Origin: Clarireedia homoeocarpa
Taxonomy: Eukaryota > Ascomycota > Leotiomycetes > Helotiales > Rutstroemiaceae
Length of the DNA stretch: 13,910 bases
Assembly (NCBI GenBank): GCA_001465935.1
Contig: LNKV01000211.1
Location: 1 to 13,910, forward strand
Reading direction: 5' to 3'
The number at the start of each line of letters is the position of its first letter. Position 1 is the stretch's first letter. The position numbers and the translations under genes are program-made. A model generated the notes under the pieces. The model was not told the DNA's origin. It made no database searches and saw nothing but the letters and a program-made list of their open reading frames with translations. Below, one piece after another: positions 1-11,000 of the stretch.

Positions 1-703
1 TTCTTTATTATCTTTTTTTAAAAAAGTTATAATAATAATTATTAACTTTTTTTTAATAAATATTAATAATTCTAATATATATTTTATATTAATTATTATT
101 AATAAATATTATTTAATAAACTTTACTCTTTTAAATAACTATAATATAATATACTTAATTAATAATATCTTTCTACTTGATAGTGAAAAGATTATTTATT
201 TTAATAATAATAATATTATCAAAGTTAATATATTATTATTATCGATTATTAGATAAAGTATTTATATTATTAAGAATATTTTCAATAATCTTAAAAAACT
301 TAATATAAAAGATTTTATTTTAATAAATATTATTTTTATTTTTAATTTTCATATTAATATAATTTTTAAGTTTTAATTAAGAAAAGTAAATTTATAATTT
401 TATAGCTTCGACTATATATTAAAATATAGTATATATAAGAAAAATATAATTATTATATTATTTATATAAAAGTATAATTTAGTTTTTTTAGAATTTAAAA
501 AAGTTATTTCTTATTATTTAATTAAACTAAGTAATATTCTTATAAATAAAGTTATAATAATATATTTAACTATTTATTATAAAATTAATAAACCTTTTAA
601 ATAATTATATAATCTTTTACTTAATAAAGAGAATACTATATAAATATAGTATAATAAAGTTAAATATTTTAATTAAAAAGCTTTTAAATATTTAATAAAT
701 AAA

Positions 704-1420
704 GTAAAAGGTGTAAAAATTAAAAGAATTTCAAAGGTTGATTATAAATATTATATAAAAATATATATTAAGTAAGTTATTAATTATTATTTAGAAGATT
801 AGTAATTATTATAATTATTTTATAAAGTTATATAAGATCTTTTCAACTTTCTAATATTATTTAATAAGTATTTATAATTATTACTAATTAAAAAGTTATA
901 TAGTAATAAGATTTTTAGAATTCTATTTATTAATAAAACTTATTATAAAGTATTCTAGATAATTACTAATTTTAAAGTATAAGTAAAATAATAATATTAT
1001 TTATTTATTTATATTATTAAATAAAATAATAATAAATTAATAATCGGTATTAATAAATATATAGAGTTTGAATAATAAATATCTATAGAAGAAATTAATA
1101 TTAAATTATTATTAGTTTATACTTATAAATCAAATAATATAATAAAGTATATAAGTTAAAAAATTATTATTAAGATAATAAAAATATAAACTTAAACGAA
1201 TCTTTTATTAAAATTATAGCTCGAAATTATATAGATAGTAATTTACTTATATAATATAAATCTATTATAATAAAGAAACTTTAAAATATTAAATAAAGTT
1301 TTAGATTTATAGTTTAAATAATATTTCTAATAGTATAATCTAATATTAATAATATTAGTTATTACTAATCTATATTTAAACTAGAATAATATATACTATT
1401 ATAATTATTAAGTTTATTCT
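704..1420 (+). other. GAG-pre-integrase and integrase core remnant, copy A
   Basis: In frame, 704-835 reads as the linker that leads into copia integrases. The first catalytic Asp appears to survive at 836-838 in the context Asp-Leu-Phe. Then come F-I-N-K-T near 930 (family: F-x-D-D/x-x-T-R) and I-N-K-Y at 1049-1060, where the second catalytic Asp has become Asn. The segment Y-T-Y-K-S-N-N-I-I-K at 1118-1147 corresponds to the family motif Y-T-P-E-x-N-G-V-x-E, so the catalytic Glu is now Lys (1145-1147). The following Y-L-Y-N matches the usual A-V-Y-L-x-N-R. All losses are G-to-A changes, as RIP predicts. Confidence 0.8.
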
Positions 1421-2776
1421 TTAAATAAAAAACAAGAAATTAATATTAATAAATAATAATATAAAATTAATCTTCGAATTTATTTAAAATACTTAATAAA
1501 TTATATATCTAAATTACTAATCTATTAAATATAGATATTAAAATTTAATAAAATTATTATTATTTATAATATCTAGTTTAATAAAAATATTATTTACTTT
1601 AAAACTAATAAGAACTAGAAAGTACTTTTAAAAGAGTATTTAAATAAAATTATTCGAATCTTTAATTTTAAGATTATTAAAAATCTAAATAGATTAATAT
1701 TAGAAAATAATAATATAAATAATCTTAATATAGTTATTAAGAGAATCGCTCTATAAAGTATTAATAACTAGAAATACTATAAAGAGATCTTGGAAATAGA
1801 GAAGTCTAATAATAATAAATAAAGTTCTTCTAGTAATTTACAACTTTCGGATAATAGTTTATATTTAAATAAAAGTAGTAATAGTCTAAATATATAATAT
1901 TTATAAGATTAACTTAAAGATTAAACTAATATTAAAACTGAAATTATAACTAACTAAATTTAAAATATAAAGATTGATATTTTTACTAATAATAAATAAA
2001 GTTAAGAAGGAAAATAAATAGAATATAAAATACTTAATAAATCTATATTATTTATTTTATTAATAATTAAAAAGGTTAATAAGCTTGAAAGTAAAATAGA
2101 CTATAATTATATTAATACTATTAATATACTTTATAAAGAATATAAAGAAAGTTTAAAAGAAGATATTATTAAATTTATACTTTTATAAATTAAAGATACT
2201 TTATATAATTTTATATATACTCTATATAATAATATTTAGTAATATAAATAGAAAGAGATTAAAACTATTTTAATATAAACAGAAGCCTCTTAATTAACTA
2301 ATTTATTAAATAAGAAAGATTATCTACTTAAAAAACTAAGATTTATAATCGAAGTCTTAATTAAAAAAATAAATAAAAGATTAAATAATCAAGATATTAG
2401 TTTTTTTTTTTACTAATTAAATTAAATCTTAATATATAATATTAAATAATAGAAATAACTTTATTTAAAATATAATAAAAAGATTATTAATATATTTATT
2501 AAAATAATTATTATTTAATTGTCTTCGAGAAAAAATAAGAAATTTAATAATTTCTATAATATATTTTAGCTTAATTAAGTAGATATAGATAGAAACAAAA
2601 AGTAAAATAAATTTATAATACTTTATAATATAGTAGTAGTTATAATTATAACTAAACTAAAAAAACTTATAATAGAATTATTATAATTACTTAAAATTTA
2701 TAAAAACTAAATAGCTAAATTATCTAAATACTACTAAGACTTAAATATATATTTAATAGAATTAGTATTTAAAACT

Positions 2777-3600
2777 GATTATAATAAAGAGATTAATAAT
2801 CTTAGAGTTTAGAATATATAAAGAGAAATATTAAAAAGTTTAATAAAGATTAAACTAATCTTTTTAGAATAAGTCTTTATATATAAAACTAATTAGAATA
2901 AATATATTATAAAATATAAATTATAACTTATAATAAAAAGAGATTTATAAATAAAAAGTATAATCGAATTAATTTATATTATAATATTTACTTCTTATTC
3001 CTTTTATATTATTATAATTATAGTAACTAAGTTTAATCTTAAAACTAAATAATTCGATATAGTAAATACTTTTATAAATATATTATATAACCTAAATAGC
3101 GAGTTAGTTATATATTATCTATTAGATAATTATAAAATAGAAAATATAATTATAATTATTAATTATACTTTCTATAACTTATAAGACTTATTAATAATTT
3201 AATTTAAAGATTTTATTAAGACTTTAGTTAAATTAGAAATAAAGCTATATTTAAATAAACCTTATATATTTATTATTAAAGATTATAAAATATTAGTATT
3301 TTTTTTTATAAATAATATTCAAGTTATTTATAATAAGAAATATACTAAAAAAACTAAGAGAATTATTAATAAGATCCGATCTATATATAAACTATATAAG
3401 ATAGATAATATAAAATAGTTCTTAAGAATTCGGATTATTAGAAACTAATCTTAGAAAAAATTATAGTTAGTCTATAATATCTATATTAAAAAGATTATTA
3501 GAAAATTTAATCTTATTAGTAATAAACTTATAAATATTTTATTTCTAATTATAGAATTTAGAAAAAACAAAGATAATATAATAAAATCAATAGTTAAAAA
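2777..3600 (+). other. Copia reverse transcriptase remnant (RVT_2 type), copy A
   Basis: The frame starts with a decayed copia RT entry block (Asp-Tyr-Asn-Lys-Glu-Ile-Asn at 2777, equivalent to the family 'W..A...E...L'). At 3029-3070 it reads K-F-N-L-K-T-K-Q/stop-F-D-I-V-N-T-F, matching the copia motif [K]-x-D-[V/L]-x-T/x-x-F-D-x-x-x-A-F. The active-site box normally written F/Y-V-D-D is F-F-I-N-N at 3302-3316, so both catalytic Asp are Asn. Downstream, I-R-S-I-Y-K-L and 'I-K-stop-F-L-R-I' (from 3377) match the family 'M..LG...FLGI' region. The enzyme is dead. Confidence 0.88.
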
Positions 3601-3769
3601 ATATTAAAAAAAAGTTAGATTAATTCTATATACTATAATTATTTTATATATAGATATTATATTTATTATATTATAATTATCTTATTTCCTTACTAATCTA
3701 TTAGAAGATTATTTGAAAGTAGTAGATTATTATATTAGTTATTTATAAAGAATAAGATATTTTATTATT

Positions 3770-4258
3770 AAATATAATATAGATTATTTATTCTAACTAC
3801 TTATAATATTAAATATATTATTTATTAATAATAGTAAAATAAAGTAATCTTCTTAAAAATATATAATATTATTATATAGTAGACTAATTATCTAGAAAGT
3901 ATTAAAATAAGATATTATAATAATATCTATAATTAAAGTTAAACTATTTAATATAAAAAAAACTATAAAGGAAACTATAATAATAAATAGACTATTAAAG
4001 AAATTCGAACTAGTTATATCTAAACCGATTACTATCTATTATAATAATATATAAATAATAAGATTAATTATAAATAAGAATAAGAGAATATCTACTAAAC
4101 TCAAGTATATCGATATCTAAAATATATAGTTAAAATAAAAATATTCGAAGAAATCGTTTAATATTACTTATTTATTTATAAAGGATATATTTACTAATAA
4201 TTTTATTAAGAATCTTATATAGTAATAATTTAAATATTTCTATATTTATTTAAACTTA
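3770..4258 (+). other. Copia RNase H remnant, copy A
   Basis: The C-terminal RNase H of copia pol is readable. F-I-N-N-S at 3821-3835 equals the family F-A-D-N-S with its catalytic Asp lost. S-I-I-K-V-K-L at 3926-3946 equals S-T-T-E-A-E-x with both Glu now Lys. I-Y-Y-N-N at 4034-4048 equals I-x-C-D-N with Asp now Asn. R-I-S-T-K-L-K-Y-I-D-I follows (family K-H-I-D), and then the T-K-x-L near 4200 that closes almost all copia polyproteins. The frame is uninterrupted by indels up to the junction at 4260/4261. Confidence 0.88.
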
Positions 4259-4262
4259 TAGA
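4259..4262 (+). other. Insertion or rearrangement junction in copy A
   Basis: Copies A and B match up to the shared bases CTTATA. Copy B continues with TCACAG, while copy A changes to unrelated sequence at 4261. The fragment at 13703 begins TATCACGG. Relative to the uninterrupted B sequence, the only bases present on both sides of the split are TA, which would be a 2-bp target duplication if this is one insertion. Tc1/mariner-type elements duplicate TA, but no terminal inverted repeats were seen at 4261 and 13702, so the mechanism is open. Confidence 0.55.
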
Positions 4263-4782
4263 ATATAAAAAGTAAAATCGAAAAATTAAATATAATAACT
4301 AAGACTTTATAAAATACTCTCTAAAAGTTATTTTTTTATTTATTATTTCTTTTTATAAATAAAACTTACTAATAATTTAATCTCAAAATATAAAGTAGAA
4401 TAAAGTTAAAATAGATAATCTTCTAAAGAATAATTAATTTATTTAATAAGAATCTTTCTTTAAATTAATTTTTCTATAATACTTAGAAATTCAATTTAAT
4501 ATAGTTATCGATATAAATAAATAATATAAAAAATATAGTTAATAAATAAATAATCTTAAACTATTTATATAATAGAATTATTAATTAATATAAAATAGAA
4601 TTAACTTTATAATATTTTTAGCTATTAGTTTAAAGTATTTTAAATATTTATTATAAGTTTATATAAAAAATATTAAGTTTAATATATATTTAATTAACTA
4701 CTTTTAAATTATCTAAATATACTTTAAATATTTTTACTTAGTTATCTTACTATTATTCAATATCTACTTTATTTTAATATAA
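4262..4782. other. AT-rich stretch with no recognisable gene
   Basis: This sequence does not align with either copia copy. I saw no conserved protein motif in any frame, and no terminal repeat. The base pattern (few CpA or TpG) shows it was mutated like its surroundings. Confidence 0.5.
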
Positions 4783-7000
4783 GATAATCGCTTAGTTTCC
4801 TCTTCTGAAAACCTAAATATAACTAACTTCTTAAATACTATTATATAAGTTTTAGTATAATTTATAAATAAACTCGAAGTAGTAAAAGAACTTTAAAAAT
4901 AAACTAAGTAGTTAATATTTCGATATAAGAATTAATATATAAAAGACTTATATCTATTTAGAAGATTATAAATATTTAAAACTCTTAGATAACTACTTTA
5001 AATATTAAAGTTTTATATATATATTAAAGACTTATAAGATATAATATAAAATAGAGTTATAAAGTAATAAAGAGTTTATAAAGCTACTTCGAAAATAAGT
5101 TAAGAATAATTAGATAATCTAAAATAATATATAGAAGTAGTAGTAAAAAGAGTATTTAAAGAAATACTAATTATATTAATATAAAGTATAAAAGTTACTT
5201 TATTATAAAAAGACTTTTAAGAAGTAATAGAAAGATTAGAATAATTAATTTAATTTAAATCTTAAAAACGAGTATAATAAGAACTAAATAAAATAAATAG
5301 ATTATTATTCTTATTATTATTATTCTTATTATTCTCTTTATTCTTTTTATCTTTATTATCTTCTTAATTATTATTCTCTTTATTAGAAAGTTAATCTATA
5401 AAACAACTCTTTAAACTATATATCTTAATTAATATTTTAAAAAACTTTCTTATATCTTTTAAATTCTAAAAACTCGATATTAAGTTAATTATAAAAATAA
5501 TAAAAAGAAATTTACTTTATTAAAACCTTTTAGTTTAAATAGTATTAGTAACTTCTTAGTAGTTAATATTAAAACTTTAAAAATAAAATAATATTTCTTT
5601 ATTTAATAACTCTAATAATAATTCGACTTTCTAGTATTTATATAATTATAATAATATATTTTATTAAGATTATATAAAGTACTTTGAATATAATCAAAAT
5701 AAGAAATATAATAACGATTATTATAATTCTAGAAGTTATAATAATTCTAAGTATATCTTCAAGAAGTCTTAATACCTTTACTAAATAACTTTAGTAAATT
5801 ATATAGAAAAATAATTTAAATATTAATTAAAGTAATAAGTTAGTTATTAGATAAATCGATTTAGCTAGCTTCTATATAAGTTTCTCTATAAGATATAAAA
5901 AAGTTAAATAAAAAAATAATTATTCGACTTTTATATTATAAAGTCTAAAATCGAACTAGAGAAGAAACTAGATATTATATTAGATATATATTGAATATAG
6001 GATTATAAAAAACTTGTAAATTTAAAAGATATAAAATCGAATAATCTAGTTTATAATATTTATTAGAACTAGATCTAATTTATAAATTTAGTAATAAAAA
6101 TTTATAAATAGAAATAGTATATCTTATAAATATTTAAAGAAAATTAGTAAGAATCTATAATTAAATAGAATTATAAGTTTAAGAATATAAAACTTTATAA
6201 GAAGTATAAAATATAATAAAGTTATATATTTAAATATTAACTAAAGATCTATAAAGATTAAATAAAGATAATAAATATTATAAACTTTAAAATAAAATAA
6301 ATAATTATTTATTTTAACTAGTAAAAAGAGAATTATCTTTTTGAAAGTTAAGAATTATCTTTAATAAGAAAGATTAGTAAAAAAGAAATAAACTTAAAAG
6401 ATCTTTATATAAAGTAATTAAAGAATATATAAAAGTTTTATTTAGATAAAGATTAGAAAAAATAATTTATATAGACTAAGTTTAAAAAAATAAAATTTGA
6501 AAATCAGTTATAAAAATAATTAGTAATTAAAAGATAAAAAGATTAGAAAAATAAAAAGAATTCGAAACTTATTAGTAATAAAAGATAAATAATATCTATA
6601 ATAATAATATTAGTCTTAATCGAAAATACTTAATTCTTATAATTAAAAATAAAAAAATTAAAATTGAAAAGATCGAATTTACTATCTATCTAAGTAAGAA
6701 GAGAAAATTATATATTATTATATTATTAATAAACTTAATAAATAGTTTATTAAATATATAATTAATTAATTAGAATTATTACTTTATAAATATAATTATA
6801 ATGAAATCTATAACTAACTTAATAGAAATTATTATATCTATTCTTATTATTACTTTATTTATCTAATAGAGTATAATTATACTTAGATATAGTAAAAATT
6901 AGAAAATAAAATAAAATAGGAAATATAAATTATAAGAAGAATAAATAGAAAGTATTATTATTATTATTAATATTACTATTATATAATATAAATAAAAAAA
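4783..7000 (+). pseudogene. Candidate RIP-decayed coding region, unidentified
   Basis: I do not recognise this gene. In the plus strand, frame 1 from 4783 to about 5572 and then frame 0 (codons starting at multiples of 3) from about 5574 to about 7000 give a protein-like reading. It has charged and hydrophobic stretches with Lys/Glu-type residues, interrupted by TAA/TAG codons that would be Gln or Trp before RIP. A run of TTA/TTC/TCT codons at 5302-5365 would have been a polyserine tract (TCA to TTA). From about 6950 an ATT/ACT-rich run suggests a former Thr/Ser-rich tail. The change of frame near 5572 means a frameshift, an intron, or that my joining of the two parts is wrong. It could be a gene of another transposon or a trapped host gene. 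Competing frames on the minus strand are not excluded. Confidence 0.3.
5302..5366. repeat. Low-complexity TTA/TTC trinucleotide tract
   Basis: The tract is mostly TTA, TTC and TCT triplets. It fits a RIP-altered polyserine (TCA/TCC/TCT) run on the plus strand, or an acidic GAT/GAG run on the minus strand. Confidence 0.7.
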
Positions 7001-7316
7001 AGTGATTTAAAAATATATATCTTAAAATAATTATTTTAAACTTTATTATTATAAAAATTTATTAATAATTATATTTAATTAAAACGATAATAATAAAAAC
7101 AATTATCTAAAATAATCTGATTTAGTTAAAATAAATATTTACTAAATTAATTATACTCTAGTTAGTTAATACTAATTAGAATTTCGAAATACTCTATTAT
7201 CAAATAATTATTTAAAAAGATTACTAATTTTAATAAATAATATATAATCTATTTAATATAAACTAATAGGATTATCTATTTATTTATTCTTTAAACTTAT
7301 ATAAAAACAAACTTTG
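7001..7316. other. AT-rich spacer, nothing recognised
   Basis: No coding motif, repeat unit or RNA gene could be supported here. It lies between the candidate decayed coding region and the tandem duplication. Confidence 0.5.
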
Positions 7317-7650
7317 ATTATTAAATTAATAAGAAATTATATAACTAAAAGTAATATAAAAGAAATAAGTATTATAATTATTTATATTTATTATTTAAAA
7401 TATTTCAAATAATAATTATAATATAATTTTAAATAAATAAACTATAAAGGTTAATTATAAATATATTTAATATTTTATTTATNATTATTAAATTAATAAG
7501 AAATTATATAACTAAAAGTAATATAAAGGAAATAAATACTATTATTACTTATACTTATTATTTAAAATACTTTAAATAATAATTATAATATAACCTTAAG
7601 TAAATAAACTATAAAAGTCAATTATAAATATACTTAATATTTTATTTATT
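7317..7650. repeat. Tandem direct duplication, two units of about 167 bp
   Basis: Unit 1 (7317-7483) and unit 2 (7484-7650) are the same length and highly similar. The differences I see are C/T or A/G transitions, so the duplication predates at least part of the RIP. The second unit ends exactly where the LTR of copy B appears to end (7650/7651). The only ambiguous base in the window, an N at 7483, is the last base of unit 1. Confidence 0.85.
7483..7483. other. Ambiguous base (N) at the junction of the tandem units
   Basis: The corresponding base in the second unit is T (7650). An unresolved call exactly at a duplication junction may mark an assembly join or a mixed read pile-up. Confidence 0.9.
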
Positions 7651-7957
7651 TGAAACTTTCTTTATTCTTTATAACTCAATACTAGAACTAGAGAGTATAT
7701 TACAGAAAGATCTATATAGTATATATAATTATAAAGTAGAATTGATTACTTGATCGAGTATATATATAGTCAGCTTTTATAAACTGATCTTTAAAGTTAT
7801 AAAGCCGAGGCTCACAATCTATATTATAATATTATTAAAAATCGGTGATCTTAGTATATTACTTAGAACCTTTATTAATATATTATAATTTTTATTTATA
7901 TTTCTTTTATAAATAGTAGAATCAGATAGAATAACTCTTCTCAACTTAAGATTCTCA
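7651..7957 (-). repeat. 3' LTR of copy B (probable, 307 bp)
   Basis: On the minus strand it begins TGAGAATCTTAAG directly after a purine tract and ends TTTCA, so it has the canonical TG...CA ends. The left end coincides with the edge of the 167-bp tandem repeat. It contains a TATA-like box, and its CpA/TpG content is far higher than the copia interiors (for example around 7693, 7741-7775 and 7805-7850), meaning weaker RIP. The start is well supported by the polypurine tract and by the same sequence at 13803. The 7651 end is inferred. Confidence 0.6.
7773..7784 (-). promoter_or_regulatory. TATA-like box inside the LTR
   Basis: The minus strand reads GTTTATAAAAGC in a stretch that escaped most RIP. 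Its place inside the LTR, about 180 bases from the LTR start, fits an LTR promoter. In such AT-rich DNA a TATA match alone is weak evidence. Confidence 0.3.
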
Positions 7958-7990
7958 CTAATCTTTATAAATAAAACTGAGAATCTTAAG
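7945..7990. repeat. Hairpin: 13-bp perfect inverted repeat with 20-bp loop
   Basis: CTTAAGATTCTCA (7945-7957) and TGAGAATCTTAAG (7978-7990) are perfect reverse complements. The loop contains the polypurine tract and the end of the 3' UTR, so the stem pairs the first 13 bases of the LTR with the UTR. The same hairpin exists at 13771-13814. Confidence 0.85.
7958..7966 (-). other. Polypurine tract before the 3' LTR of copy B
   Basis: The minus strand reads AAAGATTAG immediately before the LTR start TGAGAATC, the position where plus-strand DNA synthesis is primed in LTR elements. The equivalent tract at 13794-13802 is AAAAATTAG. Confidence 0.55.
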
Positions 7991-8033
7991 AAGAGGGGAT
8001 CAATTAATTATATCTTTATTTACTATTATATAT

Positions 8034-11000
8034 TTAATTATAATTTAAACTGTGATATAAGTTCAAGTAAATATAAAAATATTCAAACTGTTACTATATA
8101 AGATTCTTAGTAAAGTTATTAGTAGATATATCTTTTATAAGTAAATAGATAATATTAAATAATTTCTTCGAATATTCTTATCTTAATTATATATTTTAGA
8201 TATTAATATATCTAAACTTAGTAGATATTCTCTTATTTTTATTTACAACTAATTTTATTACTTATATATTATTGTAATAAATAGTAATTAGTTTAAATAT
8301 AGCTAGTTCGAGTTCTTTCAATAACCTATTTATTATTATAATTTTCTTTATAATTCTTTTTATATTAAATAACTCGATTTCAATTATAAATATTATTATA
8401 ATATCTTACTTCGATATTTTTCAGATAATCAGTTTACTATATAATAATATTATATATTTTTAAGAAGATTATTTTATTTTACTATTATTAGTAAATAATA
8501 TATCTGATATTATAAGTAGTTAAAATAAATAATCTATACTATATTTAATAATAAGATATTTTATTTCTTATAAGTAACTAATATAATAATCTACTATTTT
8601 TAAATAATCTTTTAATAGATTAATAAGAAAATAAAATAATTATAATATAGTAAATACGATATCTATATATAAAGTGATTATAGTATATAGAATTGATCTA
8701 ACTTTTTCTTAATATTTTTTAATTATTAATCTTATTATATTATTATTATTCTTCTTAAATTTTATAATCGGAAGTAAAATATTTATAAGTTTATTACTAA
8801 TAAAATTAAACTTTCTAACGATCTTCTTAATATAAATATTATAGACTAGTTATAGTTTTTTCTAAGATCAGTTTCTAATAATCCGAATTTCTAAGAACTA
8901 TTCTATATTATTTATTTTATATAGTTTATATATAGATCGGATCTTATTAGTGATTTTCTTAACTTCTTTAATATATTTCTTATTATAAATAACTTGAATA
9001 TTATTTATAAAGAAGAGTACTAATATCTTATAATTCTTAATAATAAATATATAAGGTTTATTTAAATATAGTTTTATTTCTAATCTAATTAAAGTTTTAA
9101 TAAAATCTTTAAACTAAATTACTAGTAAGTCTTATAAGTTATAGAGGATATAATTAATAATTATAATTATATCTTCTACTTTATAACTATCTAGTAAATA
9201 ATATATAACTAGCTTACTATTTAAGTTATATAATATATTTATAAAAATATTTATTATATCGAACTACTTAGTTTTAAGATTAAATTTAATTACTATAATT
9301 ATAATAATATAAAAAGAATAGAAAGTGAGTATTATAGTATAAATTGATTTAATTATACTTTTTATTTATAAATCTCTTTTTACTATAAGTCGTAATCTAT
9401 ATTTTATAATATATCTATTTTAATTAGTTTTATATATAAAGATTTATTCTAGAAAGATTAGTTTAGTCTTTATTAAACTTTTTAGTATTTTCTTTTATAT
9501 ATTCTAAGTTTTAAGATTATTAATCTTTTTATTATAATTAGCTTTAAATATTAATCTTATTAGATATATATTTAAGTCTTAATAGTATTTAAGTAATTTA
9601 GTTACTTAGCTTTTATAAATTTTAAATAATTATAATAGTTCTATTATAAATTTCTTTAATTTAGTTATAATTATAATTACTATTATATTATAGAGTATTA
9701 TAAATTTACCTTACTTTTCGTTTCTATTTATATCTAGTTGATTAGACTAGAATATATTATAGAAATCGTTGAGTTTCTTACTACTTCTCGAAGACAATTA
9801 AATAATAATCGTTTTAATAAATATATTAATAATCTTCTTATTATATCTTAAACGAAGTTGTTTCTATTACCTAGTATTATATATTGAAATTTAATTTAGT
9901 TAATAAGAAAAAAGACTGATATCTTAATTATTTAGTTTTTTATTTATTTTTCTAGTTAGAACTTCGATCGCGAATCTTAGTCTCTTAAATAGATAATCTT
10001 CTTTATTTAATAAGTTAGTTAATTAAAAAGCTTCTATTTATATTAGAATAGCTTTAATCTCTTTCTATTTATACTACTGAATACTATTATATAAAATATA
10101 TATAAGATTATATAAAGTGTTTTTAATCTATAAAAATATAGGTTTAGTAATATTTTCTTCTAAACTTTCTTTATACTCTTTATAAAATATATCGATAATA
10201 TTAATATAATTATAATTTATTTTACCTCTAAGTTTATTAACCTTTTTAATTATTAATAAAATAGATAATATAAACTTACTAAATACTTTATATTCTATTT
10301 ATCTTTTTTTTTAATCTTATTTATTACTAGTAAAAATATTAATCTTTATATTCTAAACTTAGTTAATTATAGTTTTAATTCTAATATTAATTTAATTTTC
10401 AGGTTGATCTTATAAATACTATATATTTAGATTACTACTATTTTTATCTAAATATAAGCTATTATCCGAAAGTTGTAAATTATTAGAAAGACTCTATTTA
10501 TTATTATTAAACTTCTTTATCTTTGAGATCTCTTTATAATATTTCTAATTATCAATACTTTATAAAGTAATCCTTTTAATAATTATATTAAGATTATTTA
10601 TATTATTACTTTTTAATATTAATCTATTCGGGTTTTCAATAATCTTAAGATTAAAGATTCGAACAATTTTATTTAAATACTCTTTTGAAAGTATTTCTTA
10701 GTTCTTATTAATTTTAAAGTAAATAATATTTTCGTTAAATTAGATATTATAAATAATAACAATCTTATTAAACTTCAATATCTATATTCGATAGATTAAT
10801 AATTTAAGTATATAATTTATTAAATACTCTAAATAGACTTAAGGATTAATTTTATATTATTGTTTATTAATATTAATTTCTTATTCTTTATCTAAAAGAT
10901 AAACTTGATAACTATAATAATATATACTATTCTAGTTTAAATATAAATTAGTAATAATTAATATTATTAGTACTAAGTTATATTATTAGAAATATTATTT

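Larger units (their letters stand above)
1..4260 (+). mobile_element. Ty1/copia LTR retrotransposon, copy A, RIP-degraded, left end outside window
   Basis: This is the internal region of a copia-type LTR retrotransposon. The domain order integrase, reverse transcriptase, RNase H is diagnostic of copia, since gypsy elements place integrase last. Comparison with copy B implies that about 1.4 kb of gag and leader lies to the left of base 1. Homology with copy B stops at 4260, a few codons before the natural end of pol, and the next bases are unrelated. The matching 3' end (last codons, 3' UTR, polypurine tract, LTR start) reappears in the same orientation at 13703. It is more heavily mutated than copy B: many positions that keep C in B are T here. 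It is certainly inactive. Confidence 0.93.
1..4261 (+). pseudogene. Copia polyprotein remnant (gag end, integrase, RT, RNase H), copy A
   Basis: The copia polyprotein normally packages RNA, copies it into DNA and integrates it. One reading frame (codons starting at positions equal to 2 modulo 3) carries recognisable copia sequence from 704 to the stop at 4259-4261, with no net frameshift. It is broken by dozens of TAA/TAG codons, which fit CAA/CAG/TGG changed by RIP. The segment 1-700 aligns to copy B but I cannot read a named domain in it. The stop at 4259-4261 exists only because foreign sequence begins at 4261. In copy B and in the right-hand fragment the frame runs seven codons further. 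Confidence 0.9.

Noticed and set aside
4262..5800. Minus-strand reading with an acidic Asp/Glu run opposite 5302-5365 and long leucine-rich segments
   Set aside because: Stop density is similar to chance and no family motif is visible. The plus-strand reading is slightly more coherent, so I did not list a minus-strand gene.
6811..6830. ATG codons such as the one near 6800 as possible starts of short genes
   Set aside because: They open only very short frames in RIPped DNA, with no supporting motif.
4783..7000. Possible Starship captain (DUF3435 tyrosine recombinase), hAT or Tc1/mariner transposase
   Set aside because: I looked for the conserved recombinase R...Y region, the hAT C-terminal block and DDE spacing and found no convincing match.
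7651..7957. Two-LTR circle junction suggested by CTTAAGATTCTCA and TGAGAATCTTAAG lying 20 bases apart
   Set aside because: The 20-base interval holds a purine tract just before TGAGAATC, and the other side continues in frame with pol. That fits UTR plus LTR better than two LTR ends.
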